Virus record (IMG/VR): IMGVR_UViG_3300037140_000249
Location: 1 to 23,336 of that record
Strand: one strand, 5' to 3'
Source of the DNA: a virus
Length of the DNA stretch: 23,336 bases
This document shows positions 1-7,010 of the stretch, piece after piece. Position 1 is the first letter of the stretch. Every line of letters begins with the position of its first letter. Under the pieces are notes generated by a model. The model did not search any database and had not been told where the DNA came from. It saw only the letters and a list, made by a program, of their open reading frames with translations. The translations under genes and the position numbers were made by a program.

Positions 1-466
1 CGGCAGTCAACTGGTTCGTAACAGTCGTAACAGTGCTTACAGCGATACCATCATCTACAACATTTGTTTGAGCGATACATTCGAGCGTGGTGAGGGTTGT
101 AATAGAGCCTACGCTATCGGCTGTCTTTGCTGAAATGCGGGTCGATACCGCAACAGGGATAGGAGGATGAATTGTTCTGTAACCCGTGGCCGTGGTTGAT
201 CCTGTGCTCAACGATACAAGGTATTGACCAATGATTGTTTCTGAACCAGCGCCACCCGTAGCAAGCTGAACGGTAGTATAGCTACCGCCGACAGCGGCTG
301 CAGATTCAACATAAATTCCGGTGATATATAAAGCCGCTGCTGTGCTTGCGATCAACTGGACATAGGTTGTAGTATATGTATTTGCAGCACCAGAAACAAT
401 GCTCGTTCCCGCTGCTGGTGATGTTGGGATCGCAAAATGGCCGACACCTGCTGTTTTTGTACCCAT
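1..466 (-). CDS. Beta-rich putative virion protein, C-terminus cut by window edge
   Basis: Reading leftward from the ATG at 466, the frame stays open to the window edge, giving 155 residues beginning MGTKTAGVGHFAIPTSP. It is rich in Thr, Ser, Ala, Gly and Val, with alternating beta-type segments and few charges. That composition is typical of small phage head, decoration or tail-associated proteins. I recognise no family. The ATG overlaps the portal stop codon by one base (TAATG on the minus strand), so translation is probably coupled to the portal. The position directly after terminase and portal supports a structural role. The exact role (decoration protein, head completion or fibre-like) is not visible. 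Confidence 0.7.
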   Translation of the reverse strand, partial: MGTKTAGVGHFAIPTSPAAGTSIVSGAANTYTTTYVQLIASTAAALYITGIYVESAAAVGGSYTTVQLATGGAGSETIIGQYLVSLSTGSTTATGYRTIHPPIPVAVSTRISAKTADSVGSITTLTTLECIAQTNVVDDGIAVSTVTTVTNQLTA

Positions 467-2913
467 TACCCAACCTCTACTGTCTTATTACCATCTGCAT
501 CTTTGGTAATCTTACCGACCTTAGGGGCTTTGACGGCTGCGGTCAGACCTTCGACGGCCTGAGTTTGCTTGTCAATAGCTTGCACGATGACCTCGACGAG
601 CTGAGCATTTTGTTGTGCACCAGCTTCGCGAACTTCGCCCTCACGTTGCTCTTTTGCCTCACGCTCAGCGGCTTCACGAGTACCCATTTCGTCCATCGCC
701 CCGCCGACACCGTCGCGGCTCATGACAATTTGTATGGGAGGCGCAGCTGGAGCACTTGGAGCCGCTGCAGGAGCTGGTGCCGGAGTAACTACGGCCTTCG
801 CTGCGTCGGCAGCTCTCTTCGCGTCATTTTCGTTCTTCGCATGGTCGATACGCAGTCTCAAGAACTCGAGGTTGGCGTCGGCCTGAGCTGTAAACTTGTC
901 GGTAGCTGCCTTTTGCATGTCGGCGTTGGCTTTGACCTGATCAATCTTCAAGCGCTCGCCGTCCATGGCCAGCTCTTGTTGCTTGAGTTGCAGATCGGCC
1001 TGAGCGTTCTGACCTTTAGCCGATAGCTCTGACTTGAGCTGCTGGATCTGTTGTTGGAGTTGCTGAACAACAGCTTGGCCGCTCTGACCTTGCTGTTGTT
1101 GCCGCTCTTCAATCTTCTCAATGAGCTTGCGTTTACCAGGAAGGTTACTGATCTCGAGCAGATCGGTGATATTGAACTGACCAGCAGCGCCCATCTTCAT
1201 AATAGTATCGAGCTGCTCTTGGCTTGTGTTAATAGCGTCGTAGGACTCATCGAGGATGATGTCCATGTCAAGCTCAGCGGGTTTGTTCTTTACAAATACA
1301 GGCTGTTGAAGAGCTTGGGGATTCGTTTGTTGGAGCTGCTGCAGCTGGTGCTGAGCACCGAGCTTCATCGGGTATGGTTTGCTGTCGTCTTCGATAATCT
1401 CTTGGAGGTAATCACCCAATAGAACTTGGACGTTGAAGCCCACCCAGCGCGGAGCCTCCTCGTCGTCGGTAACACGCACCCACTTCTCTTGATCCCAGAA
1501 CTGTCTGATCCGCCACCATATCTGACGATAAGTGCGGAGACGGAAGTTGGTCAATTGATCAAGAAGCACGTGCATCTCAGCGATGCCGGCTTGTTGTAGT
1601 TTCCCAATAGCCACGCCGCTGAGGTCTCCGGCCTGACGATTGCCGCTCATCTGAGCGTTGTAGCTTTGGCTGTCTATTTCAGCTTTGGCTTCTTGAAGAA
1701 GTTCAAACTGTCCTTGAGCCATGTCGCCTGTAGGGAGAATACCAAAGTCTTTGCCGTACTCACCTTGCCCAACTTCAAGATGACCGTCCGGCTTGGAGAG
1801 TTCGCGCTTCGCCTTCCTAATATCCTTGACGGCTCCTCTGTTTCCATAGGTTTGCCTTTGTGAAAGAAGGAACAACGCCTTCGAGCGGCGGTGATTGATT
1901 TCATCTTGGAGGTCGAGGCTCGATACGAGTTCGCCGTACCGATAGTTATAGCGATCAGTGTACGCAGAAACGAACTCAAGTGTGCAACATGGCTCACCGA
2001 GTTCGTCGAGGTATGGACTAACCATTGGCTCCATGAGATAGCCGCCGCCGGAATAGATGGCGAGGCACCATTGGCCTTCCCACTTGAAGTAATGAGTACA
2101 TACCATGTGGCGTTTACGCATGCCGCGTGATATGTACCACGATGGCTTGTCATCAAAGGTGTCACCGCCACCGTCGACCTCTTCGCTAATGGTCAGCGCA
2201 GACTCGTCGGCTTCGGGAAACGCGGCCCAGATATCCTCTTCATCCATCCAGATGATGTGGCCTTTGTCCCGAGCATCAGAGAAGTCATGTTTGCGGGAGA
2301 ACGGATCAAAGAAGATGCGATCCCATGGGATGTGGTCTACTGTGACATCAATGTCGCCACGCTTGTTGTGCTCAACGCGGATGTCAACGCCTGTATAACC
2401 TTCGCAGAAATAGTTATCGTATACCTGAGCAAACACGCTATTCAGATCGCACTTCTCAGCAGCGTAGCGCATACCATCCGTACAAGCGTCTGCGGCTCCA
2501 TCGTCTTCAGGCTCGTTGCGTGGGTATGCCTTAGGCTCTGTCTTGCTCAGACCAGCCAAGCCCCGAAGGCCGTTGTGTTTAACCTTGATGCGATTGTTGA
2601 CAATAGGAGCTTGCTTGCGACGCTTCAGTTCCTGCACTTGCTCAGGTGTCCACTGACGTCCATCATAATAATCGCGACAGCGTTCTGCGGTGCCACGGCT
2701 CTCGAGCGAAACGTCAAGGAACTCCTCGACCCTACGACGGAGTACAAGGAAGTCAGGATAGTCGCCATCTCCGCCGTGTGGCTGCGCGCCCGTCGTTGGC
2801 ATGATAGCTTCGTTCTTGGAGCCATCTCGTGGACGGCGAATGATCTCGCTTTCCTCGCCGTTGTCATCATTATATGTTCCAGCAGGAGCGTCGTAGTTAC
2901 CTGTAAGTGTCAT
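466..2913 (-). CDS. P22-like portal protein
   Basis: The portal protein forms the dodecameric ring at the capsid vertex through which DNA is packaged and ejected. The product is about 815 residues, the long form usual for P22-type portals. The N-terminal half carries features of that family: YYDGRQW near residue 85, IVNNRIK, a run containing DHIPWDRIFFDPFS, then a long conserved core. From about residue 580 the C-terminus becomes Gln/Ala-rich and coiled-coil-like, with a Pro/Ala-rich stretch near 715-730, matching the barrel and tail extension of P22-type portals. The start codons are two consecutive ATGs (2916 and 2913); the second is better spaced from GAGGG. The gene follows TerL by about 15 bases. 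The family call is firm, from recognisable sequence character and context. Confidence 0.9.
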   Translation of the reverse strand: MTLTGNYDAPAGTYNDDNGEESEIIRRPRDGSKNEAIMPTTGAQPHGGDGDYPDFLVLRRRVEEFLDVSLESRGTAERCRDYYDGRQWTPEQVQELKRRKQAPIVNNRIKVKHNGLRGLAGLSKTEPKAYPRNEPEDDGAADACTDGMRYAAEKCDLNSVFAQVYDNYFCEGYTGVDIRVEHNKRGDIDVTVDHIPWDRIFFDPFSRKHDFSDARDKGHIIWMDEEDIWAAFPEADESALTISEEVDGGGDTFDDKPSWYISRGMRKRHMVCTHYFKWEGQWCLAIYSGGGYLMEPMVSPYLDELGEPCCTLEFVSAYTDRYNYRYGELVSSLDLQDEINHRRSKALFLLSQRQTYGNRGAVKDIRKAKRELSKPDGHLEVGQGEYGKDFGILPTGDMAQGQFELLQEAKAEIDSQSYNAQMSGNRQAGDLSGVAIGKLQQAGIAEMHVLLDQLTNFRLRTYRQIWWRIRQFWDQEKWVRVTDDEEAPRWVGFNVQVLLGDYLQEIIEDDSKPYPMKLGAQHQLQQLQQTNPQALQQPVFVKNKPAELDMDIILDESYDAINTSQEQLDTIMKMGAAGQFNITDLLEISNLPGKRKLIEKIEERQQQQGQSGQAVVQQLQQQIQQLKSELSAKGQNAQADLQLKQQELAMDGERLKIDQVKANADMQKAATDKFTAQADANLEFLRLRIDHAKNENDAKRAADAAKAVVTPAPAPAAAPSAPAAPPIQIVMSRDGVGGAMDEMGTREAAEREAKEQREGEVREAGAQQNAQLVEVIVQAIDKQTQAVEGLTAAVKAPKVGKITKDADGNKTVEVG

Positions 2914-2928
2914 CATGTCCCTCTGTTG

Positions 2929-4494
2929 CTATGTGACGCGCCAGTCGTTGGCTTCATCATCGGTCTCACCGACCCCATAATCGTCGTCGCCTTCTGCCTT
3001 GTCCTTAAGATCATTGTGGTACTGCGCAGGTCCAAAGGTTTGGTCTAGCAATCGCCCAAAGATGCCACAGACGTCTACCTTATCGTCGTGCTTGTCATCT
3101 TGCCCCGTAAACTTTAACAGCTGCGCGATGAGCTCGTCGCCCCAAGGACCGAGCGGGATATGCACCTTGCCTTGTGAACAGAGCGCCTGGAATGCCTTGG
3201 CGTTCGCGGCCTTGCTCTTCGTCGCAGGCAACCAGACTAGCGTGAAGAACTGCCTGCGTCGCTGCTGCTCCTTCAAGATGAATGGTTCCATCGCTCGCCT
3301 GATCACTCCAGACTCCGCAGCCCAGAGCATCGGGTCGTGATCACCAAAGAGTTCCATCATCTTGTCAATCGATTTGTCTAGCGTTTCACGCGCCGTCTTC
3401 CAATCTAAAAACCAGAGGTCCTCTTTGATATCGAAGCCCGCGATTGCTTGCTCAGTATAGTCCGCGTCCTTACGTACCTTCTCATCAGTCACAGCGTAGT
3501 CACCAGCTCCGTACTTAACCAAGCGCGTAGGCTCTTGACCTAAACGGAAGCGAGACTCAGGTCCAAACCACTCAGCTTTGAAGTATGTTCCCGTAGCTGG
3601 CGTCGGATCTTGCATGTACTGCGACATAAACACCCCGTAATCTGCGAGCCTCATCTGCTCTAGTTCTTCGATCGTATGTTTGTGTGGCCACAGCGCTGTC
3701 CCATCCGTATTGATCGCTGGCAAGTTTAAGTGATAGACTGGTTCATGCATCCCGCCACCTAGCACAAAGCCTGCCATGTCATCCTCGTGGAGACGCTGCA
3801 TTACGATCACGATCGGCGTCTTACGATTGTTACGACGAGACTTAATGGTTGAGTTTAAACGGTTGTTAACGCGGTTCCGTTCCTTCTCAGCGTAAGCATC
3901 CTCGACCTTGATTGGGTCATCGATGATGATGGCACCGTAGAACTTCCCGTCATCGGTTGCCACGACCTCTTCACGACCCGCAAAGAACGCCGCGAACTCG
4001 TCGTCTTGTTTACTAACCCCATCAGAGACCGAACCTGCTCCAAACCCCGTTACTGGACCACCGGCAGCGGTCGCGTACATCCCGCCGCCCTGTTCCGTGT
4101 ACCATTTCTTCTTTGAGTCTGCGTCTGTCTTTAAGCGCAACGGCCAGAGATTCTGGTAGTCTGCGCACGTGATTGTTTCGCGACACTTGGCAGAGTTATC
4201 AAGCGCGAGGTCATCAGAGTAGCTCAAGTGAATGAATTTAGCGGCCGGGTTCTTCGCAAGACAGCGCGCGGGCCAATCGATTGAGATGTATTGAGTCTTC
4301 CCAGACCTCGGCATCACGGTCACGACGATGATGGTGCATTGCTCGCCTTTGTCGTTGTATAAGCAGCCACGCTCGATCTTGTCAAGGACCTCGTCGATCC
4401 GCGCATAATGGTCACCAGGCACGAAGGTTTCGCCACGGACGCGGAAGAAGAACTTAGTGAAGGATGTCTGGTTTTGCAGCAGTTCCAGCTTCAT
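2929..4494 (-). CDS. terL: Terminase large subunit (packaging ATPase/nuclease)
   Basis: TerL cuts concatemeric DNA and pumps it through the portal. Counting from the ATG at 4494 (521 aa), I see a Walker A-like MPRSGKTQ at 61-68, a Walker B AIIIDDP at 188-194, a coupling-type segment IVMQRLHEDD at 230-239, and RNase H-type nuclease acidic residues (GDYAV at 331-335, AAESG near 392-396, DDKVDV near 470-475). The frame is also open upstream to a TTG at 4587, which has a GAGG six bases before it and would add 31 residues. The ATG at 4494 lacks a clear ribosome site but begins at the conserved LELL..SFTKFF segment. Either start overlaps the upstream gene (41 or 134 bases). Confidence 0.93.
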   Translation of the reverse strand: MKLELLQNQTSFTKFFFRVRGETFVPGDHYARIDEVLDKIERGCLYNDKGEQCTIIVVTVMPRSGKTQYISIDWPARCLAKNPAAKFIHLSYSDDLALDNSAKCRETITCADYQNLWPLRLKTDADSKKKWYTEQGGGMYATAAGGPVTGFGAGSVSDGVSKQDDEFAAFFAGREEVVATDDGKFYGAIIIDDPIKVEDAYAEKERNRVNNRLNSTIKSRRNNRKTPIVIVMQRLHEDDMAGFVLGGGMHEPVYHLNLPAINTDGTALWPHKHTIEELEQMRLADYGVFMSQYMQDPTPATGTYFKAEWFGPESRFRLGQEPTRLVKYGAGDYAVTDEKVRKDADYTEQAIAGFDIKEDLWFLDWKTARETLDKSIDKMMELFGDHDPMLWAAESGVIRRAMEPFILKEQQRRRQFFTLVWLPATKSKAANAKAFQALCSQGKVHIPLGPWGDELIAQLLKFTGQDDKHDDKVDVCGIFGRLLDQTFGPAQYHNDLKDKAEGDDDYGVGETDDEANDWRVT

Positions 4495-4909
4495 GATCTT
4501 TTTTGGTAGGTACTGCGCCAATGGCAACAAGTCCTGCGGCGAGGTCTCTGAGCTGGTCAATAGAGAATTTATCGAGGAGTTTGTCAAGATCGGCCTCGTT
4601 GGTTAAGTTAAGGTTGAAGTCCTTTGGAATGATGGACGCCGCGACCTTGACCAAGCCGCACGGGTCGTCGTTCAATGCCTTTTGAAACGCCGTGGCTCCG
4701 TTCTCAGACCAGAACTCGATGAAGTCTTGCACGAACATCTCACTAAACTTATTCCGTGAGCCTTTGGGACGTCCCGCGGGGTTTGCGTTGTTTCCTGCTT
4801 GGAATGAATGAGCTTTTAAGTGCTCAGGTAATGCTTTCTTCTTTAACGGTTTAGCTGCGATTGAATCCGCAGAAGAAGCTTTTGCTGTTTTAAAGGTTTT
4901 TTTCTTCAT
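4454..4909 (-). CDS. Putative terminase small subunit (DUF5681-like N-terminus)
   Basis: A 151-residue protein with a Lys-rich N-terminus followed by NPAGRPKGSRNKFSE at about residues 43-57. This Gly-Arg-Pro-Lys-Gly-Ser motif is typical of DUF5681-type proteins and of many phage small terminases. The middle is helical (EFWSENGATAFQKAL, LDKLLDKFSIDQLRDLA). It sits directly before TerL and overlaps its 5' end, the usual TerS position. The ATG at 4909 overlaps the preceding stop as ATGA. TerS normally recognises the packaging site and regulates TerL. The assignment rests on position and the N-terminal motif; no helix-turn-helix is obvious by eye. Confidence 0.7.
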   Translation of the reverse strand: MKKKTFKTAKASSADSIAAKPLKKKALPEHLKAHSFQAGNNANPAGRPKGSRNKFSEMFVQDFIEFWSENGATAFQKALNDDPCGLVKVAASIIPKDFNLNLTNEADLDKLLDKFSIDQLRDLAAGLVAIGAVPTKKDHEAGTAAKPDILH

Positions 4910-5262
4910 GGTCCAAATCCTATTGTATAATAACCATCGTCATAGATAGACATGAGTTCATCGTGTGAATTGATATTGAGCCAGATTGTTTTTGTTCTTG
5001 TGGCGGTCACAGCAGTTGCTGAGATTAAGCTACGACCAGCTTGTGGGAAAGATATAACAACGTCTGTAACACCATTTGCGAAAGTGGGAGTGCCAAGTGA
5101 TGCTTGGCCTGCGCCGACTAACCACGCAACCCCTGTAATTGTGTCGTTGTCATCCTGCCATTGCGTAAAGTCAATCTCAAACTTTTCCGCGTCACCTTTA
5201 GTGACATTGAGATATTGTTGGCGCGGGTTATCCTTTGAGGTAACACTATAACGGGTTGTCAT
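4906..5262 (-). CDS. Small beta-rich putative structural protein
   Basis: A 118-residue acidic protein. The N-terminus (NPRQQYLNVTKGDAEKFEIDFTQW) and the alternating hydrophobic strands through the middle (ITGVAWLVG, VTDVVISFP, RSLISATAV) suggest an Ig-like or fibre-adaptor-like beta sandwich. Similar small proteins are often annotated as fibre-tail adaptor or virion-associated proteins in podoviruses, but I cannot identify a family with certainty. It is linked by four-base ATGA overlaps to the genes on both sides (5259-5262 and 4906-4909), so it belongs to one translationally coupled string with the terminase genes. Confidence 0.7.
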   Translation of the reverse strand: MTTRYSVTSKDNPRQQYLNVTKGDAEKFEIDFTQWQDDNDTITGVAWLVGAGQASLGTPTFANGVTDVVISFPQAGRSLISATAVTATRTKTIWLNINSHDELMSIYDDGYYTIGFGP

Positions 5263-5492
5263 TTTTTACCCTTTAAGCGGTGAAGCGCGTGTGCTCCGCT
5301 TAATTTCCGCTTTGCTTTCGCAACAATCTTATGCTCTTCGTCGGCAGAAATATTGCCAGCACGCTCAGAACGCGGCGCAAGTCTTTCAGCTGCAATCGCG
5401 TGTGTCTTGTCTTCGATTGGAAATGAACGACCTGGCCCAGCAAACTTACTTGATGGGATTTTCTTTCGCTCATCACTAGTGAGTCGAGCCAT
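5259..5492 (-). CDS. Small conserved phage protein with FAGPGRSFP motif
   Basis: A 77-residue basic protein opening MARLTSDERKKIPSSKFAGPGRSFPIED. This signature (SDERKK..P.S.FAGPGRSFP..D..HA..A) recurs in small proteins and protein segments near phage head genes. The C-terminal half is Ala/Lys/Arg-rich and helical (ADEEHKIVAKAKRKL). The molecular function is not established to my knowledge. The ATG at 5492 has GGAG eight bases upstream on the minus strand. It is the first gene after the NusG-like gene, with 37 bases between, and its stop overlaps the next start. Confidence 0.75.
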   Translation of the reverse strand: MARLTSDERKKIPSSKFAGPGRSFPIEDKTHAIAAERLAPRSERAGNISADEEHKIVAKAKRKLSGAHALHRLKGKK

Positions 5493-5529
5493 GTTGTATC
5501 TCCGTCAATGATGTGGTGAAATTCTTGTG

Positions 5530-6078
5530 CTACCGCCGCCCGCCTGGAAACGGTTTTAATGGCTGGATCGCATTCAATGGTAATTCTACCCTGACTCTGC
5601 TCTGAAGCAAAGACAAAAATAACTGCACACGATTTGCTGAATGATTACAATAGGTTGCGATGTTTCCTGCGAATGCGCCTTCCATAATTTCTACCTCTTC
5701 ACCATACTTCATGCGCAAAAGGTCCTCAACGGCCTGCTCGATTGGAATATGCCCAGCCTGATCCCTGCGTCCAAGCAGCTCCTCTACGCATCCCCGTGAC
5801 ACAGGGGTCAACCAGTTGTCTGTCAGCCCTACCAAGCCCATGACACCACGCGTTCCATTGATGCTCTTCCAGTTACTGGTCATATCAATATCAAACAGCG
5901 TGAAGATGTACGATGGAAAGAGCGGATGCACCCGTAGGACGATCTTGTTCTCTTTTGGTGTTAGCGTTTCTCGGGTATAGGTTGGAAAGAAGATCTCAAA
6001 GCTTTGTTTCTGTAGTTCTAAAACGGCAAGCTGTTCTTGCCCTGGTTTAGTTTGGATCACGTACCAGCGTTTTTCCAT
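5530..6078 (-). CDS. NusG/RfaH-like transcription elongation or antitermination factor
   Basis: A 182-residue protein starting MEKRWYVIQTKPGQEQLAVLELQKQ, a classic NusG N-terminal (NGN) domain, with SYIFTLFDID near residue 60 and GTRGVMGLVG near 80. The C-terminal part, KYGEEVEIMEGAFAG and the following 30 residues, resembles a KOW domain. NusG-family proteins bind the RNA polymerase clamp helices; specialised members such as RfaH suppress termination in particular operons. GGAGG lies seven bases before the ATG at 6078 and only four before an ATG at 6081, so 6078 is preferred. It heads the leftward packaging/structural string, suggesting a role in late-gene readthrough (inference). Confidence 0.85.
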   Translation of the reverse strand: MEKRWYVIQTKPGQEQLAVLELQKQSFEIFFPTYTRETLTPKENKIVLRVHPLFPSYIFTLFDIDMTSNWKSINGTRGVMGLVGLTDNWLTPVSRGCVEELLGRRDQAGHIPIEQAVEDLLRMKYGEEVEIMEGAFAGNIATYCNHSANRVQLFLSLLQSRVRVELPLNAIQPLKPFPGGRR

Positions 6079-6160
6079 CATTTGCCCTCCAGCATTCTTT
6101 CGAACATACCGAAGAAAGACTCGAAAGATATAGCTCAAAAGAGCACAAAAAGGGATGGTA

Positions 6161-6196
6161 GTGAACAATATCAAGCACTTGTACTACATCGCCTAC
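6161..6196 (-). repeat. Left arm of a 36-bp imperfect inverted repeat
   Basis: The reverse complement of this stretch matches 6349-6383 at about 32 of 36 positions with one single-base gap. The outer 14 bases (TTGATATTGTTCAC read outward) are identical in both arms. The arms are 152 bases apart, too far for a simple terminator, and the spacer holds the direct repeats and the G-rich tract. Confidence 0.85.
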
Positions 6197-6227
6197 CAGC
6201 TGGCCTAGCAAAACTCATGAAATATAC

Positions 6228-6240
6228 TTAACAATATCAA
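6228..6240 (-). repeat. Third partial copy of the TTGATATTGTT motif
   Basis: Read on the minus strand this is TTGATATTGTTAA, the same 11-base core as the outer ends of both inverted-repeat arms. As in the arms, a TGTAGGC-type element lies a short distance upstream of it. A protein binding site is the likely explanation (inference). Confidence 0.6.
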
Positions 6241-6245
6241 CCCTT

Positions 6246-6272
6246 TAGCCTACATAGCCTACATAGCCTACA
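6246..6272 (+). repeat. Three perfect tandem copies of TAGCCTACA (iteron-like)
   Basis: Three adjacent identical 9-bp units. The inner GCCTAC hexamer also occurs at 6191-6196 in the same orientation and, inverted, at 6349-6354 and 6424-6429. The array is followed by an AT-rich tract and a G-rich tract, an arrangement like an iteron origin or a multi-site operator. Confidence 0.9.
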
Positions 6273-6312
6273 TCCTTTTATAAACTTATATATTTTTTAT
6301 CTATAATAGAGA

Positions 6313-6333
6313 GGGGATAGGGGAGGGGGAGGG
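6313..6333 (+). other. G-quadruplex motif
   Basis: Four G-runs of 4, 4, 5 and 3 bases separated by loops of 3, 1 and 1 bases lie on the plus strand. This fits the standard G3+N1-7 pattern with very short loops, which favour stable folding. It directly follows an AT-rich tract in the divergent control region. Confidence 0.75.
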
Positions 6334-6348
6334 AAAGTGCTAGTCTAT

Positions 6349-6383
6349 GTAGGCATGTAGTACGAGTCTTTGATATTGTTCAC
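6349..6383 (+). repeat. Right arm of the 36-bp imperfect inverted repeat
   Basis: Begins GTAGGCATGTAGTACGAG and ends TTGATATTGTTCAC. It is the reverse complement of 6161-6196 apart from a one-base gap and three substitutions. Confidence 0.85.
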
Positions 6384-6441
6384 TTTTTTCGTACTAGCAA
6401 AACATTTCGAGCCTAGGTCCGATGTAGGCCGGACGCCAATT

Positions 6442-6470
6442 TTCACACTTATTGAGAAAAAGCTTATAAT
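6442..6470 (+). promoter_or_regulatory. Sigma70-type promoter P1
   Basis: A TTCACA -35 box (five of six consensus bases) and a perfect TATAAT -10 box are separated by exactly 17 bases. The spacer and -10 form part of a 28-bp unit (6446-6473) that is repeated 33 bases downstream in P2. It points at the first rightward gene. Confidence 0.8.
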
Positions 6471-6474
6471 TGAC

Positions 6475-6503
6475 TGTACACTTGTTGAGAAATAGCCTAT
6501 GAT
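6475..6503 (+). promoter_or_regulatory. Sigma70-type promoter P2, tandem copy of P1
   Basis: TGTACA and TATGAT are separated by 17 bases. The 28 bases at 6479-6506 match 6446-6473 at all but a few positions (CACTT-TTGAGAAA-AGC-TAT-ATT shared). P1 and P2 are 33 bases apart, close to three helical turns, and the conserved spacer may be an overlapping operator. Confidence 0.7.
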
Positions 6504-6544
6504 TAAAAGATACTAAATCAACCTCAAACAAAGGATATATGACA

Positions 6545-6832
6545 ATGATGACAAAAGAACACATCCACAAAGCAATTGATGTCTGGGCACACCGCTATGC
6601 TGATAAAGATGGCAACCTCTTTATAGGGGTAAAGCTATCAGATCTTAAAACTAACCTAAGAAGTAATGGCTGGAAAAATGTTAGCCGCCTCGATATGTCT
6701 GATGTTAAAAACCTTGGGGTCGAAGTCGTCACAGCCCAATATGTCGGGGGTGCGAGGCCAACAGGGAAATTCTGTGAGATCGCTGTCTTAAAGACTGTAG
6801 AAAAGGTGCAGCTGCCACAACCAATGTTTTAA
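6545..6832 (+). CDS. Small early protein of unknown function
   Basis: First rightward gene, 95 residues from the ATG at 6545; ATGs at 6539 and 6548 are also in frame. AAGGA at 6531-6535 is nine bases from 6545 but only three from 6539, so 6545 is preferred. The protein begins MMTKEHIHKAIDVWAHRYADKDG and is a mixed alpha/beta small soluble protein without a motif I recognise. Directly downstream of tandem promoters and followed by two hairpins, it forms its own short transcription unit. That placement is typical of phage early host-takeover or regulatory proteins (inference). Confidence 0.8.
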   Translation: MMTKEHIHKAIDVWAHRYADKDGNLFIGVKLSDLKTNLRSNGWKNVSRLDMSDVKNLGVEVVTAQYVGGARPTGKFCEIAVLKTVEKVQLPQPMF

Positions 6833-6833
6833 A

Positions 6834-6853
6834 GATTTGACTACGGTCAAATC
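6834..6853 (+). terminator. Stable UNCG-loop hairpin
   Basis: A perfect 8-bp stem, GATTTGAC with GTCAAATC, is closed by a C(UACG)G tetraloop, one of the most stable RNA loop classes. It starts just after the stop codon of the first rightward gene. It lacks a U-tract on the plus strand, so it may protect a 3' end or assist the terminator just downstream. Confidence 0.65.
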
Positions 6854-6862
6854 CCGCCTTTC

Positions 6863-6901
6863 GGCCTTAGCTGAACACAATTAGCTAAGGTCTTTGTTTT
6901 T
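6863..6901 (+). terminator. Rho-independent terminator after the first early gene
   Basis: A 10-bp stem (GGCCTTAGCT with AGCTAAGGTC, one G-U pair) with a 10-base loop is followed by a T-rich run ending in TTTTT. It separates the first early gene from the primase-helicase, so transcription downstream needs readthrough or a new promoter. Confidence 0.75.
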
Positions 6902-6918
6902 GCAACACAAAATATTTG

Positions 6919-6948
6919 TTGTTTACAAGGGAACTATTTTTGTCTAAT
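6919..6948 (+). promoter_or_regulatory. Weak candidate promoter for the primase-helicase gene
   Basis: TTGTTT and TCTAAT are separated by 18 bases; an alternative TTTACA box three bases on gives 15-base spacing. It lies between the terminator and the primase-helicase start, where a promoter would be expected, but the boxes are imperfect. Confidence 0.3.
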
Positions 6949-7010
6949 CCTTTTGACCACGGCGCGAGCGTCCTGCTCATGCCTTGGCCTTCACTCTCAA
7001 GGGGACTTCA

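Larger units (their letters stand above)
6079..6544. promoter_or_regulatory. Divergent control region between leftward and rightward genes
   Basis: About 465 bases without a convincing gene, separating the leftward NusG/packaging genes from the rightward early genes. From left to right it holds one arm of an inverted repeat (6161-6196), a partial copy of its core (6228-6240), three perfect 9-bp repeats (6246-6272), an AT-rich tract (6276-6310), a G-quadruplex motif (6313-6333), the second inverted-repeat arm (6349-6383) and two tandem promoters (6442-6503). The hexamer GCCTAC occurs six times here (four in plus, two in minus orientation). This is either the main transcription switch or a replication origin, or both (inference). 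No clear leftward promoter was found by eye. Confidence 0.8.

Noticed and set aside
376-1026. Plus-strand open frame across the portal gene 3' end
   Set aside because: The minus-strand portal and the coupled gene at its stop explain the sequence; the plus frame is low-complexity and crosses two genes.
2257-3048. Plus-strand frame of 263 codons across the portal and TerL junction
   Set aside because: Antisense shadow spanning two well-supported genes; no recognisable domain.
6081-6174. Upstream extension of the NusG-like protein (hydrophobic start MILFTTIPFC)
   Set aside because: It suggests a membrane segment foreign to NusG proteins, and GGAGG is placed correctly for the internal ATG at 6078.
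6246-6272. CRISPR-like array
   Set aside because: The three 9-bp units are directly adjacent with no spacers and are far too short for CRISPR repeats.
6302-6307. Perfect TATAAT in the AT-rich tract as a third promoter
   Set aside because: No acceptable -35 box lies 16-18 bases upstream; the match is expected by chance in such AT-rich DNA.
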